From NCBI GenBank assembly GCA_963728075.1, contig CAVSIP010000002.1:62001-126000 (forward strand): a stretch of 64,000 nt of DNA, given 5' to 3'. The translations under genes and the position numbers were made by a program. Below the pieces are notes generated by a model. That model did not search any database and was not told the origin of the DNA. It saw only the letters and a program-made list of their open reading frames with translations. This document shows, piece by piece, positions 25,926 through 35,210 of the stretch; the stretch's first letter is position 1, and the number at the start of each line of letters is the position of its first letter. Source of the stretch: CAVSIP01 sp963728075 (GTDB lineage: Bacteria; Actinomycetota; Actinomycetes; JAFAQI01; DASSKL01).

Positions 25926-26423
25926 CTAGCGAGGGGTGAGCAGGCGGGTCGGCTCGTGGGCCGTGAGGTCGGCGAGCCGGGCCCGGGACTCGCGGACCAG
26001 CAGACCGCTGTCGATGCCCAGGGCGGTGCCGCTCTCCCCGGTCGCCGTGTACACGACCGGCTCGTCGAGCAGGGCCACGTCAGCGATGACGACGATGTCC
26101 TCCGGCAGGAGGAACGGCGAGACGAGCCCGGCCGCGTAGTCGGTCCGGCGGCTGACCAGCTCCGGGGCCGGTACGGCGAGCACGCGGGTCTCGGCCACCC
26201 GCATGAGGGCGGCCACGTCGGGTTGCCCCCCGGCGGGCACCACGGCGGCCGTGAGCCGGTCGTGCTCACCGAGGAAGATGCGGACGACGGCACACCGCCC
26301 GGCCGGCAGGCCCGCGACGTCCGGCAGGTCGTCCGCGCGGGTCAGGGGGCGGGGCAGGCGCACCACCTCGTGGGCGACGCTTCGAGCGAGCAGATCCTGG
26401 TGGATGTCGAGCGCGGTCTTCAC
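25926..26423 (-). CDS. YbaK/ProX-like aminoacyl-tRNA deacylase domain protein
   Basis: A 165-residue protein starting at GTG 26423 (MKTALDIHQDLLARSVAHEVVRL). The pattern of LARSVAHEVVRLPRP, FLGEHDRLTAAVVPAG, VAETRVLAVPAPELV, AGLVSPFLLPEDIVVIAD and the final GTALGIDSGLLVRES fits the YbaK fold used by free-standing domains that hydrolyse mischarged tRNA. The gene lies between NUDIX and the divergent pcnA. Which mischarged tRNA it would edit is unknown. Confidence 0.8.
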   Translation of the reverse strand: MKTALDIHQDLLARSVAHEVVRLPRPLTRADDLPDVAGLPAGRCAVVRIFLGEHDRLTAAVVPAGGQPDVAALMRVAETRVLAVPAPELVSRRTDYAAGLVSPFLLPEDIVVIADVALLDEPVVYTATGESGTALGIDSGLLVRESRARLADLTAHEPTRLLTPR

Positions 26424-26506
26424 AGCGCCTCCACGTCGGTCGGCCCCCCGGTGTCAGGACCGTAACTCGTGACCGGCGCGGTGAGAAGAGGCCGCGGCCG
26501 CCGCCG

Positions 26507-26512
26507 TACGCT
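26507..26512 (+). promoter_or_regulatory. -10 element for leaderless pcnA transcript
   Basis: TACGCT lies 8 bases before the GTG at 26521, so transcription would begin at or next to the start codon. No convincing ribosome binding site precedes either start candidate. Confidence 0.55.
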
Positions 26513-26520
26513 TGACCCCC

Positions 26521-28005
26521 GTGTCTCCCGCCCGCTCCGAGCCTCGCGTGCCCGGCGAGTCGCTGTCCGCCGCGCAGCGCCGCGCCGTGGCGCAGCTGTT
26601 GCGGGTGGCTCCGGTCGCGGACGACCTGGGTCGGCGGTTCGCCGCGGCCGGCCACGCGCTGCACCTCGTGGGGGGCTCCGTGCGAGACGCCTTCCTCGGC
26701 CGCCTCGGTGACGACCTCGACTTCGCCACCGACGCCCGCCCGGAACAGGTCCTGCGGCTGGCGCGCGGCTGGGCGGACGCCGTGTGGGAGACCGGCGTCG
26801 CGTTCGGCACGGTGGGCCTGCAGAAGGCGGACTACCGGCTCGAGGTGACGACATACCGCAGTGACACCTACGACCGCACCTCGCGCAAGCCCGAGGTGAG
26901 CTACGGCGACACCCTCGACGGCGACCTCGCCCGCCGCGACTTCACCGTCAACGCCATGGCGGTGCGCGTGCCGGTGACCGGCGCACCGGAGTTCGCCGAC
27001 CCGTTCGGCGGGCTCGCCGACCTCGCCGCACAGGTGCTGCGCACACCCGGGACCCCGCACGCCAGCTTCGACGACGACCCGCTGCGGATGCTGCGCGCCG
27101 CCCGGTTCCGGTCCCAGCTGGGCTTCACGGTCGCACCCGAGGTGCTGGCTGCGATGCGCGAGATGGCCGACCGGCTCGAGATCGTCAGCGCCGAGCGGGT
27201 GCGCGAGGAGCTGTCCAAGCTCGTCTGCGGCCGTTTCCCCCGCCTCGGCCTGGAGACCCTCGCCGACAGCGGGCTGGCCGACCACGTCCTGCCCGAGCTG
27301 CCCCGCCTGCGCCTCGAGGTGGACGAGCACGCCCACCACAAGGACGTGTACGCGCACACCCTGCAGGTGCTCGAGCAGGCGATCGCCCTGGAGCCCGACG
27401 GGCCGGACCTCGTGCTGCGCCTGGCTGCACTGCTGCACGACATCGGCAAGCCCAAGACCCGCTCCGTCGGCCCCGGCGGCAAGGTCTCCTTCCACCACCA
27501 CGAGGTGGTCGGGGCGCACATGACCCGCTCCCGGCTGCAGGCACTGCGCTACCCACGGGACGTCGTCGAGGACGTCAGCCGGCTGGTGGAGCTGCACCTG
27601 CGCTTCCACGGCTACGCGGACAGCGACTGGACCGACGCCGCCGTGCGTCGCTACGTCCGCGACGCCGGCCCGTTGCTCGACCGGCTGCACCGGCTGGTCC
27701 GCTCGGACTGCACCACCCGCAACCGGCGCAAGGCCGCTGCGCTCGCCGCGGCGTACGACGACCTGGAGCGGCGGATCGCCGTGCTGCGGGAGCAGGAGGA
27801 GCTCGACCGCATCCGGCCGGACCTCGACGGTCACGAGATCAAGCGGGTCCTCGGCATCGCGGCCGGTCCGCTGGTGGGGGAGGCCTGGCGGCACCTGCTC
27901 GAGGTGCGGCTGGAGCAGGGGCCGATGCAGCCGGACGCGGCCCGTGCCGAGCTGCGCCGCTGGGCCCGCGAGCGCGGGCTGGACGTGGCCGAACCCGCGG
28001 ACTAG
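26521..28005 (+). CDS. pcnA: CCA tRNA nucleotidyltransferase with HD domain
   Basis: This enzyme adds or repairs the CCA end of tRNAs. The 494-residue protein has the polymerase-beta-type head (LHLVGGSVRDAFLGR, LGDDLDFATDA), the RRDFTVNAMAVR and DDPLRMLRAARF motifs of the family, and a C-terminal HD phosphohydrolase domain (LRLAALLHDIGKPKT with VSFHHHEVVGA). I start at GTG 26521 because of the -10 box just upstream; a TTG at 26512 would add three residues. It matches Rv3907 (pcnA), divergent from the NUDIX gene. Confidence 0.95.
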   Translation: MSPARSEPRVPGESLSAAQRRAVAQLLRVAPVADDLGRRFAAAGHALHLVGGSVRDAFLGRLGDDLDFATDARPEQVLRLARGWADAVWETGVAFGTVGLQKADYRLEVTTYRSDTYDRTSRKPEVSYGDTLDGDLARRDFTVNAMAVRVPVTGAPEFADPFGGLADLAAQVLRTPGTPHASFDDDPLRMLRAARFRSQLGFTVAPEVLAAMREMADRLEIVSAERVREELSKLVCGRFPRLGLETLADSGLADHVLPELPRLRLEVDEHAHHKDVYAHTLQVLEQAIALEPDGPDLVLRLAALLHDIGKPKTRSVGPGGKVSFHHHEVVGAHMTRSRLQALRYPRDVVEDVSRLVELHLRFHGYADSDWTDAAVRRYVRDAGPLLDRLHRLVRSDCTTRNRRKAAALAAAYDDLERRIAVLREQEELDRIRPDLDGHEIKRVLGIAAGPLVGEAWRHLLEVRLEQGPMQPDAARAELRRWARERGLDVAEPAD

Positions 28006-28017
28006 CCCCAACGAGCC

Positions 28018-29253
28018 ATGGCCTCGGGGAGAAATCCTCTCGATTATGGCCCGGTGGTGCATCCGGCCCAATCCGGACGGCGGCGAGCGTACGCCGCCGT
28101 GAGCGCTGCGCTGCTCCTGTCCGGCGGGCTGGCCGTCGGCCTGGGCTGGTCCGGCACGTCCGGTCCACCGGCGACCGTCACCGTCGTGGCCGCGGCGGTC
28201 GACGCCAGCGTCACCCGTACCGACGGCTCCGTGGAGCGGGCTCGGCCGGGGCTGCGGCTGCGAGCCGGGGACATCGTGCGGACGCCGGCCACCGGCTCGG
28301 CGCGCCTGCGGACCGGTGGGAGGGTCGTCTGGCTGGTTGCGCAGTCGTCCCTGCAGGTGCGCGGCCCGGGGCGTGAGGAGCTGCGTACGGGGGGTGTCGT
28401 CGTCGACGCCCGCCGCGGTGCCGCCCTGCAGGTGGTCGCGGGCGAGATGACCGTCGCCGTGCCGCGTGCCTCCGTGACCCGGGTCGAGCGGGGCTTCACC
28501 GTGCGGGTCGGCGCCCTCGAGGGGCCCGCCCGGGTCCTCAGCGCCTCCGGCCGCAGCGCGGGCCTGGCACCCCTGCACCAGCTCTTCGCGAGCGGCCCGG
28601 CACTGGCCGCCCGCGCGGGCACGCCGCTCCAGCTGCTCGACGACGCCGCCGAGCGCGGGACCGGGCTGTCCGTCGTGGCCGACGACCTCGCCCTGCGGGC
28701 CTGGGCGACGGGCTCCGGCTCCGCCGGTGTCCGGGCTGCTGCAGCGGCGCTCCGGTACGCCGGGACGGCACCTGCGTGCTCCGGCGGGCAGGGGTCGGTG
28801 GCCGACCCGGCCCTGCCCGTGGCGCTGGCGCGCGTCGCCGCCGGCGGCACGTTCGGCGACCGCTACCACCGAGCGGTCTGCTACCGCCTGGAGGGCGGCT
28901 CGTGGGGGGTCGTCGCCCACCTGCTCGGCACGCGAGCCGCCCCGGTCCTGGCGGAGCTGCGTGCACTGGGCGGGACGGTGCTCGCCGCCGGGCCCGGGGG
29001 CGCACCCGCACCGCACGCCGAGGAGCCGGCTCCCCCGGCGGACGCGCCTGCGCCGACGAACGCCGGCAGGCCGGCCGACCCGGCCCCGCCCGCGCGGGCG
29101 CCCGACCAGCCGGGTGATCCGCAGCAGCCCGGTGACCCCGCGCCTCCCGGTGACCAGGGACAGCCCGACGAGCTCGTCACCGTCGTCCAGCGCACGGTCG
29201 ACCAGCTGGTGCCGCACCTGTCGGTCGACCTGTTGCCGGACGGGGCCGGCTGA
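28018..29253 (+). CDS. FecR-like domain protein with N-terminal membrane anchor
   Basis: A 411-residue protein from ATG 28018. Residues 25-45 form one membrane helix (AAVSAALLLSGGLAVGLGW). The following part, about 50-200, has the pattern of FecR-type domains (LRLRAGDIVRTPATGSARLR, VWLVAQSSLQVRG, then ELRTGGVVVDARRG). FecR domains in other bacteria sense or transmit signals at the envelope. Residues 330-385 are a Pro/Gly/Asp-rich linker with PGD repeats, ending VVQRTVDQLVPHLSVDLLPDG. It follows pcnA by 12 bases and is convergent with the MFS gene. No ligand or partner is recognisable. Confidence 0.7.
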   Translation: MASGRNPLDYGPVVHPAQSGRRRAYAAVSAALLLSGGLAVGLGWSGTSGPPATVTVVAAAVDASVTRTDGSVERARPGLRLRAGDIVRTPATGSARLRTGGRVVWLVAQSSLQVRGPGREELRTGGVVVDARRGAALQVVAGEMTVAVPRASVTRVERGFTVRVGALEGPARVLSASGRSAGLAPLHQLFASGPALAARAGTPLQLLDDAAERGTGLSVVADDLALRAWATGSGSAGVRAAAAALRYAGTAPACSGGQGSVADPALPVALARVAAGGTFGDRYHRAVCYRLEGGSWGVVAHLLGTRAAPVLAELRALGGTVLAAGPGGAPAPHAEEPAPPADAPAPTNAGRPADPAPPARAPDQPGDPQQPGDPAPPGDQGQPDELVTVVQRTVDQLVPHLSVDLLPDGAG

Positions 29254-29256
29254 CGG

Positions 29257-30609
29257 TCAGGACCCGGGGCCGGCCAGGGCGGGACGCGGCCCGGCCTCGT
29301 GCAGCCGGTCGGGCACCGTGCCGTACCGGTGGACGGCGAGCGCGTACAGCGCGGCAGCGAGCAGGTAGCCGACCGCGATGCCGACCAGGACCGGGTAGCT
29401 CTTGCCGCTGGGCGGGAGGGCGAAGGCGGCCGTCGTCGCCGCGGCGACGAACGTGAGGTTGAACAGCGTGTCGTAGAAGCTGAAGACCCGGCCGCGGAAG
29501 TCGTCGTCCACGACCTCCTGCACGATCGTGTCGACACAGATCTTCGACCCCTGCGAGGCCAGCCCGAACACGAAGGAGGCGGCGAGCAGCGGCGCCTTGG
29601 CGTACGGGGCACCGAGGGCGATGTCCGCGACCCCGGCGAGCACCAGTACCCCGACGATCTCCTGTTCCTTGCCGATGCGTGTGGTCACCGCAGGCGTCAG
29701 GACGGCGGCCGCGAGGATGCCGGCGAACGCGGCCGTCGAGGCCTCCGCGAGACCGCCCACACCGGCGAGCAGCCAGCCCTCGGAGGAGAAGTAGTTCCGG
29801 TAGAGCAGCAGCGTCGCGACGAGCGAGACCCCGTAGCAGAACCGGTGCAGGCCGATGACGAGCAGGGCCGCGGCTGCGGGCGCGCGCCCGGCGACGTGCC
29901 GCGCACCGTCCGCCAGCCCGACCGCGACGTCGACGAGAGCGCGCCGCAGGGTCGTCCGGGGCAGCGCGCCGGGGCCGAGCTGGTCGCGGCCGAGGCGGCC
30001 GGCGGCGGCCGACGCCAGGAGGTAGCCGGCGGCGCTGCACAGCGCGACGACGGCGCTACCGCCGTCCCCCGTACCGGCGGCGGCCCGGATACCGAGCCCG
30101 AGCGCCCCGCCGAGCAGGGCGACCAGCGTGCCCGACGTCGTGGCGATGCTGTTCGCAGTCACGAGCTCTTCACGCTTCACGACGTGAGGCAGTGCGGCCG
30201 ACAGCGCGGCCAGGTAGAAGCGGTTGACGCTGATCGCGGCGAGCGCGGCGGCGAAGAACGCGGGGCTGGTTCCGCCGACCCCGAACAGCAGCCCCGCGAC
30301 GGTGACGACGAAGACCGCTCGCACGGCGTTGGCCCAGACGAGCACCCGCTGGCGGCGCCAGCGGTCGAGGAACACCCCCGCGAAGGGGCCCACCACGCTG
30401 TAGGGCAGCAGCAGGACCGCGAAGCCGCCGGCGATCGCGGCCGGGTCGGTCTGCCGCTCCGGGTTGAACAGCACGGCGGCGGCCAGGCTCGCCTGGAAGA
30501 CGCCGTCGGCGGTCTGGGACGCCAGCCGGGTGGCGTAGAGCCGGGCGAACCCGCGGTTGCGCAGCAGCCGCCGGAGGTCGGAGGCGCCACGGACGTCGTC
30601 CAGGCCCAC
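29257..30609 (-). CDS. MFS transporter
   Basis: A 450-residue protein with about twelve hydrophobic segments. The loop between helices 2 and 3 carries GPFAGVFLDRWRRQRVLVW, the typical MFS motif A. The overall pattern resembles the drug/siderophore exporter branch (EntS/DHA3-like). GTG 30609 gives MGLDDVRGASDLRRLLRNRGFARLY. It is followed on the same strand by nothing close and is convergent with the FecR-like gene by 3 bases. The substrate cannot be inferred. Confidence 0.87.
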   Translation of the reverse strand: MGLDDVRGASDLRRLLRNRGFARLYATRLASQTADGVFQASLAAAVLFNPERQTDPAAIAGGFAVLLLPYSVVGPFAGVFLDRWRRQRVLVWANAVRAVFVVTVAGLLFGVGGTSPAFFAAALAAISVNRFYLAALSAALPHVVKREELVTANSIATTSGTLVALLGGALGLGIRAAAGTGDGGSAVVALCSAAGYLLASAAAGRLGRDQLGPGALPRTTLRRALVDVAVGLADGARHVAGRAPAAAALLVIGLHRFCYGVSLVATLLLYRNYFSSEGWLLAGVGGLAEASTAAFAGILAAAVLTPAVTTRIGKEQEIVGVLVLAGVADIALGAPYAKAPLLAASFVFGLASQGSKICVDTIVQEVVDDDFRGRVFSFYDTLFNLTFVAAATTAAFALPPSGKSYPVLVGIAVGYLLAAALYALAVHRYGTVPDRLHEAGPRPALAGPGS

Positions 30610-30695
30610 GCGGTCGAGGGTAGGTCCGAACGCGCGCAGCGGGCCGGTGCTCGTGGCAACCGGCCCGCTGCGCGGTCAGCGGAGCGAGGTGGCGC

Positions 30696-31769
30696 TCAGT
30701 CCTCGCCGCGGATGAAGCCCTCGAGCTTCTCCCGCGCGACCTCGTCGCGGTACTGCACCGGCGGCGACTTCATGAAGTAGCTCGACGCCGAGAGGATCGG
30801 CCCGCCGATGCCGCGGTCCTTGGCGATCTTTGCGCAGCGCAGCGCGTCGATCACAACGCCGGCGGAGTTCGGCGAGTCCCAGACCTCGAGCTTGTACTCG
30901 AGGTTCAGCGGCACGTCGCCGAACGCCCGGCCCTCGAGGCGGACGTAGGCCCACTTGCGGTCGTCGAGCCAGGCGACGTAGTCCGACGGGCCGATGTGCA
31001 CGTTGCGCTTGCCGAGGTCGTGCTCGAGGTTGCTCGTCACGGCCTGGGTCTTGGAGATCTTCTTGGACTCCAGCCGCTCGCGCTCGAGCATGTTCATGAA
31101 GTCCATGTTCCCGCCGACGTTGAGCTGGTAGGTGCGGTCGAGCACCACGCCGCGGTCCTCGAACAGCTTCGCGAGCACCCGGTGGGTGATGGTCGCGCCG
31201 ACCTGGCTCTTGATGTCGTCGCCGACGATCGGGACGCCCGCGGCGGTGAACTTGTCGGCCCACTCCTTGGTGCCGGCGATGAACACCGGCAGGCAGTTCA
31301 CGAAGGCGACGCCGGCGTCGATCGCGCACTGGGCGTAGAACTTCGCGGCCTCCTCGGAACCCACCGGCAGGTAGCAGACGAGGACGTCGGCCTGCGCCTC
31401 CTTGAGCGCGGCGACGATGTCGACCGGCTGCTCGGCGGACTCCTCGATCATCTCCCGGTAGTACTTGCCGAGACCGTCGAGCGTGTGGCCGCGCTGCACG
31501 GTGACACCGGTCGGCGGCACGTCGCAGATCTTGATGGTGTTGTTCTCGCTGGCACCGATCGCCTCGGCGAGGTCCTGGCCGACCTTCTTGCCGTCCACGT
31601 CGAAGGCGGCGACGAACTCGATGTCGCTGATGTGGTAGTCGCCGAGCTGGACGTGCATGAGCCCCGGGACGCGGCCCTGGGGGTCGGCGTCGGAGTAGTA
31701 CTCGACGCCCTGTACGAGCGATGCGGCGCAGTTGCCGACGCCCACGATGGCTACGCGCACCGAACCCAT
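30696..31769 (-). CDS. ino1: Inositol-3-phosphate synthase
   Basis: Converts glucose 6-phosphate to inositol 3-phosphate with NAD, feeding phosphatidylinositol and mycothiol synthesis. The 357-residue protein has the Rossmann motif VAIVGVGNCAASLVQGVEYY, DVPPTGVTVQRGHTLDGLG, the conserved NVGGNMDFMNM and catalytic-region KSQVGATITH. I start at ATG 31769, 9 bases after AAGGGAG; an ATG 7 codons earlier (31790) overlaps the PadR stop but has a poor ribosome binding site. The pair with a PadR regulator matches Rv0046c-Rv0047c in M. tuberculosis. Confidence 0.96.
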   Translation of the reverse strand: MGSVRVAIVGVGNCAASLVQGVEYYSDADPQGRVPGLMHVQLGDYHISDIEFVAAFDVDGKKVGQDLAEAIGASENNTIKICDVPPTGVTVQRGHTLDGLGKYYREMIEESAEQPVDIVAALKEAQADVLVCYLPVGSEEAAKFYAQCAIDAGVAFVNCLPVFIAGTKEWADKFTAAGVPIVGDDIKSQVGATITHRVLAKLFEDRGVVLDRTYQLNVGGNMDFMNMLERERLESKKISKTQAVTSNLEHDLGKRNVHIGPSDYVAWLDDRKWAYVRLEGRAFGDVPLNLEYKLEVWDSPNSAGVVIDALRCAKIAKDRGIGGPILSASSYFMKSPPVQYRDEVAREKLEGFIRGED

Positions 31770-31786
31770 GCGCCTGTCTCCCTTGC

Positions 31787-32362
31787 TCATGTGATGTCAC
31801 CACTGTTCTGTGTGCCGGTCCGTGCGGGCTGCTCCCGCCCGGCCCGCTCCGTCGCGATCAGCTCGTTGAGCCACCGCACCTCGCGCTCGACGGACTCCAG
31901 GCCGTGCTCCTGCAGCGCGAGGGTGTAGTCGTCCAGTCGCTCCCGGCTGCGGCGCAGTGCTGTGCGCACGCCGTCGAGGCGCTCCTCGAGCCGGCTGCGC
32001 CGGCCCTCGAGGATGCGCAGCCGCACGTCGGCGTCCGTCTGCGCGAAGAAAGCGAAGTGGACGCCGAAGTTCTCGTCCTCCCACGACGACGGGCCGGACT
32101 CGGCGAGCAGCTCCTGCAGCCGTTCCTTGCCGTCGGCGGTGATCTTGTACACGATCTTGGCCCGCCGTCCGGACAGGGCGCCGGTGCCGTCGGAGGGGTC
32201 CTCCGCGATCCAGCCGTGCGCCAGCATGTCCTTGAGGCAGGGGTACAGCGATCCGTACGAGAAGGCACGGAACGCACCCAGCACGGTGTTGAGCCGCTTG
32301 CGCAGCTCGTAGCCGTGCATCGGCGACTCGTGGAGCAGGCCGAGAACGGCCAGCTCGAGCAC
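31787..32362 (-). CDS. PadR family transcriptional regulator
   Basis: The 191-residue protein has an N-terminal winged helix (LELAVLGLLHESPMHGYELR, FSYGSLYPCLKDMLAHGW, GRRAKIVYKITADGKERL) and a C-terminal helical dimerisation part ending in a long amphipathic helix (RSRLEERLDGVRTALRRSRE). GTG 32362 is 6 bases after AGGAGG. It ends where ino1 begins and the two are likely one transcript. A perfect palindrome upstream (32421-32439) is the probable operator, so autoregulation and control of ino1 are expected. The inducer is unknown. Confidence 0.93.
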   Translation of the reverse strand: MLELAVLGLLHESPMHGYELRKRLNTVLGAFRAFSYGSLYPCLKDMLAHGWIAEDPSDGTGALSGRRAKIVYKITADGKERLQELLAESGPSSWEDENFGVHFAFFAQTDADVRLRILEGRRSRLEERLDGVRTALRRSRERLDDYTLALQEHGLESVEREVRWLNELIATERAGREQPARTGTQNSGDIT

Positions 32363-32420
32363 GCCGGACCTCCTGCTCACCACGCACCTCGACTTTGCCT
32401 CAGATGTTTGCATCGAGCGG

Positions 32421-32439
32421 ATGTATCGGCTCGATACAT
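32421..32439. promoter_or_regulatory. Palindromic PadR operator candidate
   Basis: ATGTATCGGCTCGATACAT is a perfect 8-base inverted repeat with a 3-base spacer, carrying the ATGT...ACAT ends typical of PadR sites. It lies 58 bases upstream of the PadR start and between the divergent PadR and DUF5318 genes. Confidence 0.75.
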
Positions 32440-32497
32440 TGCAACGATACGGTCTCGGGGGCGGTCGCGCAACCCGGCCCGCGCCCGGCGCGCCGCG

Positions 32498-32503
32498 TAC
32501 GCT
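32498..32503 (+). promoter_or_regulatory. -10 element for leaderless DUF5318 transcript
   Basis: TACGCT ends 7 bases before ATG 32511, with no Shine-Dalgarno sequence between. The transcript would start at the ATG. Confidence 0.65.
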
Positions 32504-32510
32504 GAATCGC

Positions 32511-32930
32511 ATGTGGTCGCAGCGGTCGTTCGTCGACTACGCGCTCGCGCGCCGGTCGACGCTGGCCGGGCTGTTCAGCGGCCGCCTGTCCACCTACGAC
32601 GTCTGTGACGCCCACCCGTACCTGCTGCGTGCGGCGAAGTTCCACGGAGAGCCGGCCGAGGCGGACTGCCCGGTGTGCCGCCGGGAGCGGCTGACCCACG
32701 TGACCTACACGTACGGCGACTGCTTCCCCGAGGGCGTCAACGGCCGGGTCCGGGCCCAGCGGGAGCTGGTGCGACTGGCCCGGGAGCTGCCGGAGTTCAC
32801 CGTGTACGTCGTCGAGGTGTGCCGCGGATGCGGCTGGAACCACCTGGTCAGCTCGTACGTCCTGGGTACGGGTGAGCCGGTCGAGTCCCGACCCCGGCGC
32901 CGTGCCCGCTCGGGCGGCCGCGACTCCTGA
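32511..32930 (+). CDS. DUF5318 family protein with zinc-ribbon-like cysteines
   Basis: A 139-residue cytoplasmic protein starting at ATG 32511 (MWSQRSFVDYALARRSTLAGL). It carries DVCDAHPYLLRAAKFHG, CPVCRRERLTHVTYTYGD and CRGCGWNHLVSSYVLG, giving two CxxC pairs that could bind zinc. It matches Rv0049 in M. tuberculosis by position and by family pattern, directly before the class A penicillin-binding protein gene. The function is unknown; the conserved link to ponA suggests a role around cell-wall synthesis (inference). Confidence 0.88.
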   Translation: MWSQRSFVDYALARRSTLAGLFSGRLSTYDVCDAHPYLLRAAKFHGEPAEADCPVCRRERLTHVTYTYGDCFPEGVNGRVRAQRELVRLARELPEFTVYVVEVCRGCGWNHLVSSYVLGTGEPVESRPRRRARSGGRDS

Positions 32931-32999
32931 CCCGCTGGCTCGTTGCAGTCCCGGCGGGCGCCGTGCCCGCGAAGTGCGTCCCCGAGGGGTAGGTAGGCC

Positions 33000-35210
33000 G
33001 TGCCGGACAAACCGCGCCCGCCGCGCGCCGGCTGGCGCCGCGTGCTGCCGACGCGCCGCCAGGCGCTGTGGGGGCTGCTCGGCCTGTTCGCGCTGCTCGT
33101 CGCCGGGTGCGTCGCGGGGTACGCGCTGACCGACATCCCCGCCGCCAACGCGATCGTGCGCCAGCAGGCCACCCACGTCTACTACTCCGACGGCCACACG
33201 CTGCTCGGCCGGATCGGCAGCGTGAACCGCACCAACGTGCCGCTGTCCAAGGTGCCCAAGCCGGTCCGGGAAGCGGTGCTCGCGGCGGAGGACCGCAACT
33301 TCTACTCCGAGCCCGGCATCTCGCCGACCGGCATCCTGCGCGCCCTGTGGGTCGACGTGCGTGGCGGCGACATCCAGCAGGGCGGCTCGACGATCACCCA
33401 GCAGTACGCGAAGAACGCCTACCTCACCCAGGAGCGCAGCTTCACCCGCAAGATCAAGGAGATCTTCATCGCGGTGAAGCTGTCCCGCCAGCGCTCCAAG
33501 GACGAGGTGCTGCAGGACTACCTGAACACCATCTACTTCGGCCGCGGCGCCTACGGCATCCAGGCCGCAGCACACGCGTACTTCCGCAAGGACGTGAGCG
33601 CCCTGACCCCCGCCGAGGGGGCGGTGCTCGCGGCGGTCATCCGTGCGCCGACGGCGCTGGACCCGGCCCGCAACCAGGCCGCGAACGAGCGCCGCTGGCA
33701 CTACGTCGTCGACGGCATGGTCGCCGAGCACTGGCTCCCGCGAGCCGACGCGGACGCGCTGCGCTACCCCACGGTGCAGCCCCCGCCGTCCGGGCAGCAG
33801 GTCAGCGGACCGAACGGGTTCGTCATGGAGGCGGTCAAGGCCGAGCTGGCCCGTCGCGGCTTCGACGAGAACCGGCTCAACCTCGGCGGCTACACGGTCG
33901 TCACCACCATCGACAAGCAGGCGCAGGACGCCGCGGTCAAGGCCGTGGACGACGTCACCGCGAAGCTGAAGGTCACCTCCAAGGACCCGCAGCTCAACGG
34001 TCGGCGGCCGCTGACCGCGCTGGTGTCGGTGCAGCCGGGTGACGGGGCGGTCCGCGCGATGTACGGCGGCCGCGACTTCGCGGCGAAGGACGTGCCGAAG
34101 AGCTTCGTGAACCTCGTCTACGACCGCCGCCAGCCCGGCTCGTCGTTCAAGGCGTACACCCTTGTCACCGCTCTGAAGCAGGGCATCTCGCTGCGCAGCG
34201 TGTACGACGGGTCCTCACCGAAGTACGTGAAGGGCTACCCGCCGAACAACCAGGTGCGCAACGACAGCAACGAGCAGTGCCCCTACCCCTGCTCGCTCGT
34301 CCGGGCCACCGCGGAGTCGATCAACACGGTGTACGTCCCGCTCGCGATCACGGTGGGGCCGGACAAGGTGCGTGACACGGCGTACGCGATGGGGGTCTCG
34401 CGCGAGAACCCGCTGTCCGGGGACAGCGGCCATGCGGCCGCCGGCATCACGCTGGGGATCTATCCGGTGCGGCCGATCGACCAGGCCGTCGGCTACGCGA
34501 CCCTCGCGGCGGGCGGCGTCCGCAACGACCCCTACCTGATCGGCAAGGTGCTCGACGGCTCCGGTCAGGTCGTCTACCGGTCGCACCCGCACGGGGAGCG
34601 CGTGATGGACACCAGCGTCGCCGCGGACGCGACGTACGCCCTCGAGCAGGTGCTCCAGCCCGGTGGCACCGCCCACGGCAAGGCGCCGGCCGGGCGGCCG
34701 GCAGCCGGCAAGACCGGCACGACGACCAAGCACGCCGACGCCTGGTTCGTCGGATACACCCCCCAGCTGTCGACCGCGGTCTGGATGGGCAACCCGACGG
34801 CGGCCGAGCCGCTCGTCGTCAACGGTTCCGGCGTCTACGGCGGCGCGTACCCCGCCAGCGTCTGGCAGGAGTACATGACCGAGGCGCTGCAGGGCAAGCC
34901 GGTGGCCGAGCTCCCGCAGCCGACGTTCTCCGGCGAGGTGCAGGGCCAGCCCGCGACACCGTCGCCCAGCCCGTCCGCGTCGGTCTCCGCGACCGCCAGC
35001 CCGTCGCCGTCCGGCTCGCCGTCCCCGACCGGGACGGTCCTGCCGCTGCCGACCGGCAGCGGCTCCCCGGGCGTGCCGTCGGACAGCCCGCCGCCGTCGG
35101 GCTCGCCGAGCCCGTCACCCGCACCGGCGCCGACCAGCACGACGCAGTCGGCGGCGCCGAAGCCCGGCCACCGAGCCGGGACGGGCACCTCGGTGAGCCC
35201 CTCGCCGTGA
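33000..35210 (+). CDS. Class A penicillin-binding protein (transglycosylase/transpeptidase, PonA1-like)
   Basis: A 736-residue bifunctional peptidoglycan synthase. After a cytoplasmic tail and one membrane helix (residues 22-42) comes the GT51 domain with the catalytic Glu97 in AAEDRNFYSEPG and GGSTITQQYAKNAYL. The transpeptidase domain has Ser381 in the SxxK motif SSFK, the SxN motif in AESINTVYV, and AAGKTGTT. The C-terminal 110 residues are a disordered Pro/Ser-rich tail with repeated SPSPS. The start is GTG 33000. It is overlapped by the GT87 gene (GTGA), the same order as Rv0050-Rv0051. Confidence 0.95.
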   Translation: MPDKPRPPRAGWRRVLPTRRQALWGLLGLFALLVAGCVAGYALTDIPAANAIVRQQATHVYYSDGHTLLGRIGSVNRTNVPLSKVPKPVREAVLAAEDRNFYSEPGISPTGILRALWVDVRGGDIQQGGSTITQQYAKNAYLTQERSFTRKIKEIFIAVKLSRQRSKDEVLQDYLNTIYFGRGAYGIQAAAHAYFRKDVSALTPAEGAVLAAVIRAPTALDPARNQAANERRWHYVVDGMVAEHWLPRADADALRYPTVQPPPSGQQVSGPNGFVMEAVKAELARRGFDENRLNLGGYTVVTTIDKQAQDAAVKAVDDVTAKLKVTSKDPQLNGRRPLTALVSVQPGDGAVRAMYGGRDFAAKDVPKSFVNLVYDRRQPGSSFKAYTLVTALKQGISLRSVYDGSSPKYVKGYPPNNQVRNDSNEQCPYPCSLVRATAESINTVYVPLAITVGPDKVRDTAYAMGVSRENPLSGDSGHAAAGITLGIYPVRPIDQAVGYATLAAGGVRNDPYLIGKVLDGSGQVVYRSHPHGERVMDTSVAADATYALEQVLQPGGTAHGKAPAGRPAAGKTGTTTKHADAWFVGYTPQLSTAVWMGNPTAAEPLVVNGSGVYGGAYPASVWQEYMTEALQGKPVAELPQPTFSGEVQGQPATPSPSPSASVSATASPSPSGSPSPTGTVLPLPTGSGSPGVPSDSPPPSGSPSPSPAPAPTSTTQSAAPKPGHRAGTGTSVSPSP

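Noticed and set aside
26266..29217. Open minus-strand frame of 983 codons
   Set aside because: It lies opposite the well-supported pcnA and FecR-like genes, is Arg/Gly/Ala-rich and shows no domain; typical shadow frame of high-GC DNA.
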